A stretch of 64,000 nucleotides of DNA from Liolophura sinensis (Eukaryota; Mollusca; Polyplacophora; Chitonida; Chitonidae), in contig NC_088307.1 of assembly GCF_032854445.1 (NCBI RefSeq), positions 10,664,001 to 10,728,000 on the forward strand, written 5' to 3'. Below the pieces are notes generated by a model that was not told the origin of the DNA, did no database searches, and saw nothing but the letters and a program-made list of their open reading frames with translations. The position numbers were made by a program, and so were the translations under genes. This document shows positions 1-11,100 of the stretch, piece by piece (position 1 is the stretch's first letter; each line of letters begins with the position of its first letter).

Positions 1-450
1 TCATTTACACATTGTACTTCTGTGAATTACACATTGTGCCTTTGTGAATAACACATTGTGCTTCTTTGAATTACACATTGTGCCTCTGTGAATTACACGT
101 CACCTATGTGAATCACGCATTGTGCCTTTGTGAATTACACATTGTGCCTCTGTGAAATTACACATGGCACCTATGTGAATCACGCATTGTACCTCTGTGA
201 ACTACATATTGTACTTTTGTGAATTACACATTGTGCCTCTGTGAATTACACATTGCGTATCTGTAAATTACACATTGCGTATCTGTGAACTGCATATGGT
301 ACCTCTGCGAAGTACATATCGTATATGTACCTGTGAAATACATATGGCACCTATGTGAATCAAATGTGATGCCTACGTGAATCACCTATGAAACCCCTGC
401 GAATCACTAATGAAACCCCTGTGAAACACCCGTTTGAATTACACAGGATC
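1..450. repeat. Minisatellite, unit about 22-24 bp
   Basis: Tandem units built on tgaattacacattgtgcctc with many substitutions, decaying towards 450. By comparison with NTF2-like copy 3, where a related gaataac/tattg array lies at 26560-26860 between exons 2 and 3, this is probably intron 2 of copy 1, whose first two exons would then lie just left of the window. Confidence 0.85.
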
Positions 451-1228
451 CCCTTGTGACTTACATGCGGTACCCTTGTGAATTACATATATGGAATAAA
501 ATTGGCGAGAGACGAATTCGAGCATTGGACTTTTCGATCAAAGACCGATCGCCTTCGGAACGTAGAATGCATACGCTTAATTCAGTTACGTACATGTCGT
601 GCAGGATAGCTGTAGTCTATTCCATTAACCTGGTTATATTCAGCAATCTGCATACTAGCTAGTCAGCCATACTAGCTTTCGTGTCCTTGTACATAGAGTA
701 TACATTCTGGAAAGAAGAATCGGTATTGTGAACTATCAAACCATCCATAATTTTCTTTACGATAGTCTATAAATATGATCGACGGTTTTCGTGTTTCTTT
801 GTTTGATCTTTTGTAAGGCCTATCGCTGGTCTGCGAGTTGAACAAGGCAGTTGTTTCTCATCTTTATTCTCCGCTAGTGATACTCTTACAACGCCATTCA
901 TACAGCATCCAACTTGTTTTGGAATAATTATGACGTCTCCCAAGGCAATGCTTTCCTTATGGCGAAACTAGGCTTATGGAGTTTAACATTATGAATTAAA
1001 AAAAAACATATTCGTATTGTATTTTTCTGGCAATAATGTAGACGTACGGAATATCATTGTGTAAAGCTTGTTGTGTTACGTGTCACTAACGAAAAACAAT
1101 TTTGTTAGTGAGTATGGCTGACTTTACAGACAGCTGAACGTAGGCGACTGGCTAAAAGAAACAGACTATAGTTCTTGATTTGCAATACTTAGAGGTTTGG
1201 GCAAACAATGGCTATCTTTCATTTATAG
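451..1228. other. Probable intron sequence, no feature recognised
   Basis: No domain-like open frame is seen. The short frame at 456-662 overlaps the end of the repeat and matches nothing I recognise. The stretch ends in the acceptor atttatag at 1221-1228. Confidence 0.4.
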
Positions 1229-1387
1229 ATCTCCGCTCCGAGGTGATGGACAGAACTGTGGAATTGAAGGCTGCTACACTTCGTAGTACAATAGAGAATA
1301 CAACCCTAAGCGACTTCTACACGGACGACACTTGGTTCTTGTTCCAGTTGTCTAGATTAACCAGGGGCCCCCCAAGTGGAAGAACGG
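1229..1387 (+). CDS. NTF2-like copy 1, exon homologous to copy 3 exon 3
   Basis: 159 bp, flanked by acceptor atttatag and donor g|gtacgt. It has the same length, phases and donor as copy 3 exon 3 (27676-27834), and both share LRSEVM, SDFYTD and RGPP at the protein level. Confidence 0.78.
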
Positions 1388-4300
1388 GTACGTTGATATT
1401 TCGTCGGTCATGCTTTTTTGTTTGCCCTGAAAGTATGAATCTCTCATTCTGTTTGTCCAAGCTTTAAGGCACCCAGATAATAACGTTCTCCACTTACAAA
1501 CTGGGACACCGTTTTCCAGTCGCAAACTGGGACAATAACGTTTTTCAGTCGCAAATTGGGACAACACCGTTTTCCAGTCGCAAATTCCAGACAACAACAG
1601 TTATTTATTCTAATTGTTCCTAAATTAATAGAAACTTAGACTTCCCCCGGCACCACGGCTTAAGAATAATTAGTTATTTTGCTAATAATTAGACGCTGGT
1701 CTTGAATTCCTCAAAATGTTTTATTTATTTATTTATTTTTATTTATTTGATTGGTGTTTTACGCCGTACTCAAGAATATATCACTTATACGACGGCGGCA
1801 AGCATTATGGTGGGAGGAAACCGGGCAGAGCCCGAGGGAAACCCACGACCATCCGCAGGTTGCTGGCAGACCTTCCCACGTACGGTCGGAGAGGAAGCCA
1901 GCATGAGCTGGGCTTGAACTCACAGCGACCGCATTGGTGAGAGGCTTTTGGGTCATTACGCTGCACTAGCGCGCTAACCAACTGAGCCACGGAGGCCCCA
2001 AATGTTTTATTTAACAAACAGTCACAATGTAAACCAGTGCAAAGGGAGCATGTCTGGAGGAAATGTGGTCCACTGGCAGAATCCTGCTTTATGCAGGAAT
2101 ACAATATAAAAGGGTTACAGAGTAACACCACAGCAGTGACAGCAGGATAATACTTGGCGGACGCTCAAGCATAGCGGGTGAAATATGACTTCATATTCTT
2201 TTTCTCATATTCTCCTGATTGTTTCATCTTTTTTTTGGATGTTTCCCACATAGAGTCTAACTCACGGATAATTTTCTCTTATTCTCCCGCAATTAGTGTT
2301 TCTTAAATTCAATGTTACCATTTTTCCACTGAGAGTTTAGCAAACGGGTAAGTTTCTCATAATCTGCTGGCCACTTCTCATATTCAGCATTTCATTTCGC
2401 TACACATAGATAAATTACTCCTATTCTCCCGATTGTTCCCCCTTTTTACTGTTCCTCACAGAAAATCACAGAAACTCACGGATAATTTTCTCATATTCTT
2501 CCGCAAGTATAGTGTTACTTAAGTTTAATGTTTTGATTTCCCCTCACAGAAAGTCACAGAAACTCACGGATAATTTTCTCATATTCTCCCGCAAGTATAG
2601 TGTTTCTTAAGTTTACTGTTCCGATTTCCCTCGCAGAAATTCTAACAGACAGATAATTTTCTCATATTCTCCCGCAAGTATAGTGTTTCTTAAGTTTAAT
2701 GTTCCGATTCCCCTCACAGAAAGTCACAGAAACTCATAGAAACTCACAGATAATTTTCTCATATTCTTCCGCAAGTATAGTGTTTCTTAAGTTTAATGTT
2801 CCGATTTCCCCTCACAGAAACTCACAGAAACTCACAGATAATTTTCTCATATTCTTCCGCAAGTATAGTGTTTCTTAAGTTTAATGTTTCGATTTCCCCC
2901 CACAGAAAGTCTAACTCTGTTTTCTCATATTCTCCCGCAAGTATAGTGTTGCTTAAGTTTAATGTTCCGATTTCCGCTCACAGAAAGTCTAACAGACAGA
3001 TAATTTTCTCATATTCTCCCGCAAGTATAGTGTTTCTTAAGTTTAATGTTCCGATCCCCCCCCCCCCCCAACAGAAAGTCTAATAGACGGATAATTCATT
3101 CATATTCTCCAGATTGTTTCTTTTTTAGATATTCCCACAGAGAGTCTAACTCACGGAAAACTTTACCATATTCTCTTGATTGTTTCCTTTTTTATTGTTT
3201 CCCACGGAGAGTCCAACTTACGAAAAATTTTCTCACATTCTCCTGATTGTTTCTTGTTTTTAGATATTCCCCTCAGAGAGTCTAACTCACGTGTAATTGT
3301 CTCATTCTCTCCTAATTGTTTTGTTTTTAATATTTCCACAGGGAGTCCAACTAACGAAAAATTTTCTCACATTCTCCTGATTGTTTCTTTTTTAATGTTT
3401 CCCACAGAGAGTCTAACTCACGGATAATTTTCTCACACTCTCCCGCAGTTAGTGTTTCTCGTATCTAATGTTCCGACTTTCCACCGAGAGTTTAACACAG
3501 GCGTAATTTTCTTATATTCTGCTGGCAATTTCTTATATTCAGTATTTTAATTTCCTCACAGAAAGCTCAGCGAAGAGCTTTATTAGCATCTTTACCTCAT
3601 GGATTATGGGTGAAGTCTCTGGTTCACCGTCTACACTGAATGTGGAAGAAATCTTCATTTTGAGCGATGATCTAGTCCTGGCATTCAACCTGATCGAGGC
3701 TACCAGTCATGGCACTGGGTTCGGCGCTGTGTAGTAAGTATAGACTTTTATCATATTAGTACAGCTGTAAACTGACAATGAAATATCTATTTCTTTAATT
3801 TTATTTTTTTCTGTAATCGTTGTTTAACGCAATATTCATTAAGTTGTCACTTACTCAATGGCGGTCGGTCTTATTGGTAGAGAAATTCGGAGTATTTGGC
3901 GTAAACCACCGACCTTTGGCAAGATACATGTGTCCCAAATTTGACGTACACGTACATGTGCTATGTACCATGTTGCTGGAAGACACGCGATCACACGAGC
4001 GCTACCGATCCGTTAATGTCAGCAAAACCCGACAAGCAGAAAGAAGGGTGTTGGAGGCCGGGGAAGGGGGGGGGGGCGCTGGGCGCCTCAAGTAGCCTGA
4101 AGTGTCCATTTTTCGAGCCAAATAAAACATAGGCCTTTTAACAAAATTTTCAAACTTGTACAGGTTTGAATTACAACTTTAAAGTTTAAGCGGGTCATAG
4201 TCACGTGGTAAAAAGGATTACATTTCAAATGAAGCGGTTTATTCCCAGTCTCGGACTTGGCATTTTCATCATTTCCCCTCCCTCTACTGTTTTTCCGCGA

Positions 4301-4591
4301 CTTGATGGTAGCAGTGCCCAGCGTGCGCTCCTGGGTAGGTCTGGGAGATACATTCATTATATGACAATTCATTTCATCTTGCCACTTAACCTTGTGACTC
4401 AGGTATGTGTCACACTGGACTTTCCACATGCCCAACTCCCCACCCTACCCCAAATTAAATCACATGGGGCTGGAGCGACCTCGACCATCACGAAGAACAT
4501 GTTACCAATCTGATAACTGGATCAGCCAGGTTCCTCCGGCTAAATATATATATTTAGATTATATTTTAAATATATATTTTTAGATATATTT

Positions 4592-4690
<99 letters not shown>

Positions 4691-4848
4691 CCCCAAACAG
4701 ATGCTCACATAAAGCCTCAGATATAATTATCCATGTTCTCATTTTTTACAGTGAGTTGGTTCTGTGGAGAAGAGAAGAAGGTGTTTTGAAGACTGCTGTC
4801 CAAACTTTGAATTTCGTGCCGCGGCCCAGGCCTCCACCAGAGAAGTAG
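1229..4848 (+). CDS. NTF2-like (SnoaL/DUF4440-type) protein, copy 1, 5' partial
   Basis: Three exons join in frame: 1229-1387 (phase 1 in, phase 1 out), 3562-3733 (phase 1 in, phase 2 out) and 4752-4848, which ends in TAG. Together they encode about 142 residues of an alpha+beta cone domain. The first carries LRSEVMDRT, the helix pair and SDFYTDD; the second carries LNVEEIFILSDDLVLAFNLI; the third carries YELVLWRREEGVLKTAVQTL, the usual last two strands of DUF4440/SnoaL-like proteins. The polyadenylation signal AATAAA is at 4873-4878. The signal peptide and the Cys-rich exon seen in copy 3 are not in the window. The family includes enzymes and non-enzymatic binders, so no reaction can be assigned. 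Intact donors and acceptors suggest a live gene, but the canonical WN helix motif of the family is lost. Confidence 0.72.
1490..1602. repeat. Short imperfect tandem repeat, about 30 bp
   Basis: Three to four units of cagtcgcaaactgggacaa followed by a variable cgtttt tract, within the intron of copy 1. Confidence 0.75.
1722..1997 (-). mobile_element. tRNA-derived SINE, family A, full length
   Basis: Read on the minus strand, the element begins ggcctccgtggctcagttgg, a tRNA box A, with a box-B-like gagttcaagcccag about 60 bases later. A conserved central part (accttcccacgtacggtcgg in window sense) follows, and the tail is taaaacaccaatcaaataaa plus AT-rich TTTA units. At least a dozen more copies of this family occur in the window. 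It resembles SINEs that are common in molluscs. The short frames it yields on both strands are artefacts. Confidence 0.9.
2200..3560. repeat. Minisatellite, unit about 80 bp, with diverged flanks
   Basis: The core units carry aattttctcatattctcccg, then gcaagtatagtgtttcttaa, then ttccgatttcccctcacag. At least eight clear copies lie at 2490-3060, with shorter and more diverged versions on both sides. It fills the intron between exons 1229-1387 and 3562-3733. The last unit leads directly into the acceptor tttcctcacag of the next exon, so that splice site looks repeat-derived. Confidence 0.9.
3562..3733 (+). CDS. NTF2-like copy 1, second visible exon
   Basis: 172 bp, phase 1 to phase 2. It encodes a helix followed by the beta strands LNVEEIFILSDDLVLAFNLI. 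Acceptor tcctcacag and donor ta|gtaagt. An apparent TAG spans the exon end and is removed by splicing. Confidence 0.75.
3734..4530. other. Intron of NTF2-like copy 1, no feature recognised
   Basis: It contains a short G run near 4067-4077 and unremarkable AT-rich sequence. Small open frames on both strands (for example 4088-4435 minus) show no family signature. Confidence 0.4.
4535..4690. repeat. (AT)n microsatellite
   Basis: About 100 bases of pure AT dinucleotide, preceded by diverged tatattttaaatatat units. It lies 60 bp upstream of the last exon of copy 1. Confidence 0.97.
4752..4848 (+). CDS. NTF2-like copy 1, terminal exon
   Basis: Acceptor attttttacag, 97 bp, phase 2 in, stop TAG at 4846-4848. 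It encodes YELVLWRREEGVLKTAVQTL plus a Pro-rich tail. AATAAA follows at 4873. Confidence 0.78.
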
Positions 4849-4989
4849 CAACCTCAATGACTGTTTGCTGTGAATAAAGCTCACTGATTCAGACGAGACA
4901 TGTCTTGTCAAGCTTGTTTGTCAAACCTTGTATGTTGACGATAAGTTAGAGTACAAGTAAACTGTCATGTAAAACTAAATACATTATAA

Positions 4990-5270
4990 AACAAACACCG
5001 GCACCTAAGACCTTAAAAGAGGAAGTTGTAACTTCCCCGCTTGGCGTGCAGTATGACGGGGATAGTGCAACGACTGGTTGACCCATATCAGTATAATGGC
5101 TCGGGCGGGACGCCTTAATTGTTTTCGGTCAGGCGTCTCAGTGAAGCAGCACTAGGTAAAAGAGAGGTGGAGATCCGTCCTGCGACAAGGAGGCACATGC
5201 ACTTTAAGGAGTGAAAAATTGTTAAGTACGACGTTAATCCCAAACACTCACTCACTCACTCAATCAAGAA
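4990..5270 (+). mobile_element. SINE, family B, 5' truncated
   Basis: It contains cacctaagaccttaaaagag, then agtgcaacgactggttgacc, then gtctcagtgaagcagcacta, and the tail aagtacgacgttaatcccaa followed by CACTCACTCACT. The tRNA-like head is missing here. It is complete in the copies at 30838 and 34797. Confidence 0.85.
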
Positions 5271-5685
5271 ATAGCCTTATGCAATCCAACCGACGTCCTG
5301 TCATGTCTTATTCGACCCCAATGTGACTCCAAGTTTACAGCGTCAGTCTGTGGCACGGGAAAACGGTTCAAACCCAAGTGAAGAGAGAACCCAAGTTAAG
5401 AAAGTATCCAAGTGAAAAGAGGGTTCAAATGACGAGAGAACCCAAGTGAAAAGAAGAATTATGATTACCCCGACGAAACGAGCGGCCAACATATCTTAGA
5501 TCTAATCCAAATAGTAATCGACTAAACTCCAAAAGAGATACACACCACAGGGCATACCGTGAAAACCAATCAGCGAGAAGTCCCTAATCCAACTAGAGGC
5601 CTGTCAGTTTAATTGTTGTCTTACTCTTTACTGGCAAGACGAGTTATATCATACAGCTGCCACTTGCAGAGAAAGCAAACGTATT
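5271..5685. other. Intergenic, no gene seen
   Basis: It includes a weak repeat of aacccaagtgaagagaga-type units at 5370-5450. Nothing else is recognised. Confidence 0.4.
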
Positions 5686-5689
5686 TATT

Positions 5690-5925
5690 TACATATTTAT
5701 TTGATTGGTGATTTTCGCCGTACTCAAGGTGGAAAGAAACCGTATAGAGTCTGGGGGAAACCCATGACCATCCGACTTTAGGTTGCTATCAGATCTTACT
5801 TACGACCGACTTAGGACCAAAGAAGAAGCTAGCATGAGCTGGAACTGAACTCACAGTGGCCACATTGGTGAGCGGTTCCTTGGTCAATGTTCTGCACTTG
5901 AAATCTAACCACTAGGGCACTGATT
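5690..5925 (-). mobile_element. SINE family A, old degraded copy
   Basis: It keeps tatttgattggtgattttcgccgtactcaag and patches of the centre (agcatgagctggaactgaac), with internal deletions. It abuts a younger copy of the same family directly to the right. Confidence 0.8.
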
Positions 5926-6215
5926 TGTATTTATTTATTTTGATTGATGTTTTATGCCGTAGTCAAGAATATTTCACTTATACAACGGCGGCAAGCATTA
6001 TGGTGGGAGGAAACCGGGCAGAGTCTGGGGGAAACATACGACCATCCGCAGGTTGCGGCCAGACCTTCCGGCGTACGGCCGGAGAGGAAGCCAGCATGAC
6101 CTGGACTTCAACTCACAGCGACCGCATTGGTGAGAGGCTCTTGGGTCATTACGCTGAGCTAGCTCACTAACCAACTGAGCCACGGAGGCCCTCACTAATC
6201 CACGGAGGCCGCCTA
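5926..6215 (-). mobile_element. SINE family A, near full length
   Basis: The complete tail, centre and tRNA head (minus strand) are present. The head end is partly repeated (ccacggaggccctcactaat ccacggaggccgcc). Confidence 0.9.
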
Positions 6216-7720
6216 ATGAAGAAAAAAAAAATAATAAAAAGAAAAGAAGAAGTTGAGACGTCTCATGACTTATTCGCCAGTTAGGCGAATATCAATAAAA
6301 CGTACAGTTCCGACAGTTCATGAAAGCTGAAATTGCTTACGTTTTATTGACGACAAATGCATTTGCAACGGAGATGTGTTGTAACAACATTTCGGGAAAG
6401 TTGTGGGGTTATGCTTTATTTATAACAATTGCTTCTGCGACGGAGATGTATATCCTGCTTGCCTCTATGCAGGTAGGTTGGAAATCCCGTACTGAATGTA
6501 GTATATTCCGTCTATTTTCCTCCACAACAGGAAATCCCTGTCAAAAAAAAAAAAGAACAAAAACAATTGCACAACTCATTAGTGGTCTTGCTGTATGGCA
6601 CCTACGCACTTAACGCATGGAATCGTGTCTAAAATGGTATAAATGGAAAACAAAAAACGGATGCAATGGATGTGTAAGCGTCAAAGTTGTTAGCAAAGTA
6701 ATATGGTAATGAATAGAAATGAATGGGACGACCAAGCGCCAATGACTTCGTACTAAAACAGGTCATGAATTGGACGTGTTTGGGCCAATAATCTCAACAG
6801 AGGTACGCTTATTTGAAAAACAGATCACGACCTGGATGTGTTTGGGACAATTATCGGAACAAAAATACGCCTATTTAAAAACCAGGTCATGAAATGGACG
6901 TGTTTGGGTCAATCATCTCAACAGCCTATTTGAAAACCATGAAATTAGTTGGATGTGATTGCGGTCAGTGATGAGGGCAACAAAGTCATCTACAAAAAGT
7001 AAGTGAGAAAATAATATACATAAGTACAATGTAGTTTGTGATTCAATTTTCAATGACCTTTAGCCTCAACTCACTTAAATTTTGTGATTTAGTTCGTTTT
7101 AATTGTTTAAAACCTTTGAACAAATTTGATAATGTTTTAATGTCACACACAAGACAAGGTGTTCTTGGCATCCAGTGGAGCTTTTCTAAAAACGTCATTT
7201 CTAAAAGGGAAACAGACGTTTACCAGAAAAATAATCATTATGAGAAACAATACAAATGCATACATTCATTTATTAGATTTTTGTTTAACACAACTTTAAA
7301 AGAAGCACTTTAATGCCTTTAATGCAGTAGATAATGCCTACTGGACACGTCGTTTATGAACACACATATCTGTGTTTCATGCTGCTGTCAGTATATTAGT
7401 ATAGACGTACATCACAGAGAGTAAGACCAGAGCAGCGACGACACTGTAATAGCTGGCAAATGGTCACACGTAGCCTGGTGAAATACGGCATCTTGTCAAT
7501 CTATCCCAGTTAGGGTTTTATTTTAACTGTTTATGTAAATGCTTAAGCAATAGCCAATTACACACCCCCTAGCACCATGTTTTAAGCAGAATTAGGTAAA
7601 AAAGCAGTGATGTAAATTGCAATTGATTAGACGTCACTGGTCTACAATTACTCAAAATGCTGTGTTGTCATCAGATTTAAAATAGAGTAACATCTAAGAC
7701 CTTTTCAATACCCTTCTTCA
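6216..7720. other. Gene-poor stretch downstream of NTF2-like copy 2
   Basis: Between 6730 and 6960 there are four imperfect copies of a block containing caggtcatgaattggacgtg and gtttgggacaat (about 65 bp). The last exon of minus-strand copy 2 (the YELVLW-type exon) should lie here, but I could not find it. A block at 7370-7530 (aatggtcacacgtagcctgg) resembles one at 36216-36270 and is probably an old dispersed repeat. Confidence 0.45.
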
Positions 7721-7724
7721 ATTA

Positions 7725-7985
7725 TTCACTTATTTATTTGATGGGTGTTTTACGCCGTACTCAAGAATATTTCACTTATACGACGGCGGCCAGTATTAAG
7801 GTAGAAGGAAACTGGGCAGAACCCTTGGGAAACTGACGATCATCCGCAGGTTGCTGACAGACCTCCCCACGTACGGCCGGAGAGGAAGCTAGCATGAGCT
7901 GGATTTGAAATCACTGTGACCGTGAAAGGCTCCTGGGTCAATGCGCCGAGCTATCGTGCTAATCCTCTCGGCCAGGAAGCCCCCT
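7725..7985 (-). mobile_element. SINE family A
   Basis: The tail gatgggtgttttacgccgta, the centre and the diverged head ending ggccaggaagccccc are present. It ends about 40 bp from the donor side of the copy 2 exon. Confidence 0.88.
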
Positions 7986-8025
7986 CCAACGCCCCACCCC
8001 TTCTTCAAGCAAGAGCGATACTTAC

Positions 8026-8179
8026 TTCAGAGTTGCAGCAGGCTGGCCTTCACGTTCTATCTCAACTGTGTCAATTGTAAAGACTAGTTCGTCTGTGACA
8101 TAGATCACATCCTGTATGGTCCATTTGGCAGCTCCCAGACCTCTTCCAGTGATGAACTCCTCCAGAAAAGCAGCAATCG
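8026..8179 (-). CDS. NTF2-like copy 2, downstream exon
   Basis: 154 bp, acceptor tttcctgaag and donor aa|gtaagt on the minus strand. An upstream frame (to 8255) begins MKKMDFFKCLIFVS and looks like a signal peptide, but the phase match with copies 1 and 3 places the splice acceptor after it. I treat that leader as intron. Confidence 0.72.
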
Positions 8180-11100
8180 CTTCAGGAAACACAGAGCATG
8201 AGATTAGGAAGTGAGAAACGAAAATTAAACATTTGAAAAAGTCCATTTTTTTCACATAATCTGTATGCGTAAAGTGTAAAGATCTCTAGAAGCAGCCTAG
8301 TGCTGGGCTACTAGTCTGTGAGTGGTTTGTCTGTGTTAAGCTTGTAGTGAAGCGGTCCAGCTGCTGAACACAACAATTATCCCGCTATAATATCTCCTTG
8401 GTAATAAAGAACACAACAATTATCCCCCTATAATATCCCTTTGGTAATAAAGAACACAACAGTTATCCCGGTATAATATCCATTTGGTAATAAAAAACAC
8501 AACAATTATCCCGCTATAATATCTCCATGGTAATAAAGATCACAGCAATTATCCCCCTATAATATCCCTTTGGTAATAAAGAACACAACAATTATCCCGG
8601 TATAATATCCATTTGGTAATAAAGAACACAATAATTATCCCGCTATAATATCTCCATGGTAATGAAGATCACCTCAATTATCCCCCTATAATATCCCCTT
8701 GGTAATAAAGAACACAACAATTATCCCCCTATAATATCCCCTTGGTAATGAAGAACACAACAGTTATCCCGGTATAATATCCATTTGGTAATAAAGAACA
8801 CAACAATTATCCCGCTATAACATCCCTTTGGTAATAAAGAACACAACAATTACCCCCCTATAATATTCCCTTGGTAATGAAGAACACAACAATTATCCCG
8901 CTATAATATCTCCTTGGTAATAAAGAACACAACAACTATCCCCCTATAATATTCCCTTGGTAATGAAGAACACAACAATTATCCCGTTATAACATCCCTT
9001 TGGTAATAAAGAACACAACAATTTCCCCGCTATAATATCCCCTGGGTAATGAAGAACACAACAATTATCCCGCTATAACATCCCTTGGTAATAAAGTAAC
9101 TCTCTAAAACCTGTTCAAAACGGAAATTTGTTTGATTTTAAAAAAAAAATGGACGAGGTTGCAGGCAAGGACATCAGGCATCTCCGTATCTTTTTTATCT
9201 TATGTGCTGAGGTCCTTGGAAATATGACTAAGCAAAATGCAAACATTACGGGTATTACACTGGGAGAAGAACATAAAATTAGTCAGTATGCTGATGCTAC
9301 TCAACTAATCCTTGATGGCTCTGAAAACTTTTTAAGACAAGCCCTCCAAAGCCTTGATTAATCTTACAAATTATAAGGATTGGAATGAAATGAAAGAAAG
9401 GCATCTAGGATTGGGTCGTTTACAGGTTCTGAAATAAGGCTGTGTAGTGATGTAAATTTAGACTGGATAACTGATTTAATCTCCTGGGAATACATTTTTC
9501 AACGGTTAATATAGTTTGTATATATGTAAACTAAATTACTTCCCTAAACTCGACGATTTAAAAAAAAAAGAACTCAGTAAGTGAAAATTGAGGAATTTAA
9601 CCATACTAGGGATGGTTACAATTATTACATCAGCTGCTTTGTCCCAAATTACATACCTTTCCCTGGCTCTACCAACTCCACCAGATGAATACATAAAGGA
9701 GCTGAATGCGGTTTTACTTAAATTTATTTGGAACAAGGGAAGTGATCGGATTCAAAGAAAGTTATTAACGCAAACATATGATGAGGGTGGGTAAAAATGT
9801 TACAAATTTTATCCATAGTTTAAAAATATCATGGATGAAAAGAATTTTTTTACAGGAAATGAAAAGTGGAGAACTCTCTTGTTTCGACGCATTCCAAATG
9901 CTCATATGTTATACACTCTAGAAAAATAAATATTTAAAAATATTATCCACGTAATAAAAATCCTTTCTGGAAAGATGTTTTTAGAGCTTGGTACCTATGT
10001 CAAGACAAAATGAGCTCTTTACCACTAAGTAACTACCTGGATGAGCCTTTATGGTACAACTGTCATTTTAAAAACTCTACCTTTTCTGTTAATGAGTTGT
10101 ATAAGAAACGGGATCACATATATCAGATATATAGTAGATACTGGTGGAAAACTAATGTCTTTTCAAGACTTTAAAACTAACTACGCTGTACAAGTTACAG
10201 CTTTTTTTTTTATTTCATTCTACTTGTAAAAAGAATTCCACCCTCACGGAAGAAAACCCTAAGTAAATAGCTACAGAGTTGAACTCGCCACATTTAGGTA
10301 AATCTCTGGAGGTTTTGATAAAACGGGGAAAAAGGATGTGACAGATTCTATGATATATCAAATGTACAACATGGGCTACTAAAGAAAACTCAGAAAAGAT
10401 GGGAAGAAGTTGTAGAATTGAAGTATAATATAACATGGTCACAAATTTATATGTGGCCATTTGTTTGTACAACAGAACCCAAACTTAATTTAGAAATTTG
10501 AAGCACAAAATTCTTCACAGAACTTAAGTCACAAAATCTTTTCTGTTTAAGATCAATATTTCTGACAATGACAATTGTTTATATTGCAAAATGGAAAGTG
10601 AAACAATAGATCATCTCTCATTGTATGGCAAAGTTGTTCAAGGTTTTTGGCCGGAACCAAAATACTGGTCTATGAATGCTGTCAACTACAAAGGTGCATT
10701 CCTTGATCACCACATTATTTCTGAATATAAGCGTCATGTCCGACATTCATATACCATTCGTGGTCCGTAAAAGGCGTTCCAAGTCGATAATCGTAAGATC
10801 CATTATCAAAACAACGTTTAACACTAGCTCCCAAAGACAAAAGAATGTAAGAAATTATACAAATAAGAAATAAAGCCGGTAACGTACAAGAGAGAAGCGG
10901 TCATCAGTTTTCAATGATGCCGGGGAAGCAGGGGATATTCCACGCATGAATTCCATATCAAAGTTTAAATTCGTAGTCCGTAAATGAGTTCCAGGTCAAA
11001 TAACAGGTGGAATACTCTTTCGTTATTAACTAAGCAGCTTAGTTGCAACAATGAACCAGAGTTTTAGAATATTTCACACTTAATGGACATTTGTAAACGA

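Noticed and set aside
1759-2131. Minus-strand frames with SVAQLVSALVQRNDPKASHQ
   Set aside because: This is the translated head and core of SINE family A, seen again at 5998-6195, 24946-25179 and 32193-32534.
8180-8255. Signal-peptide-like leader MKKMDFFKCLIFVSHFLISC on the minus strand
   Set aside because: The aligned exons of copies 1 and 3 begin at the same domain position with a phase 1 acceptor, and an acceptor exists at 8180, so this stretch is best read as intron.
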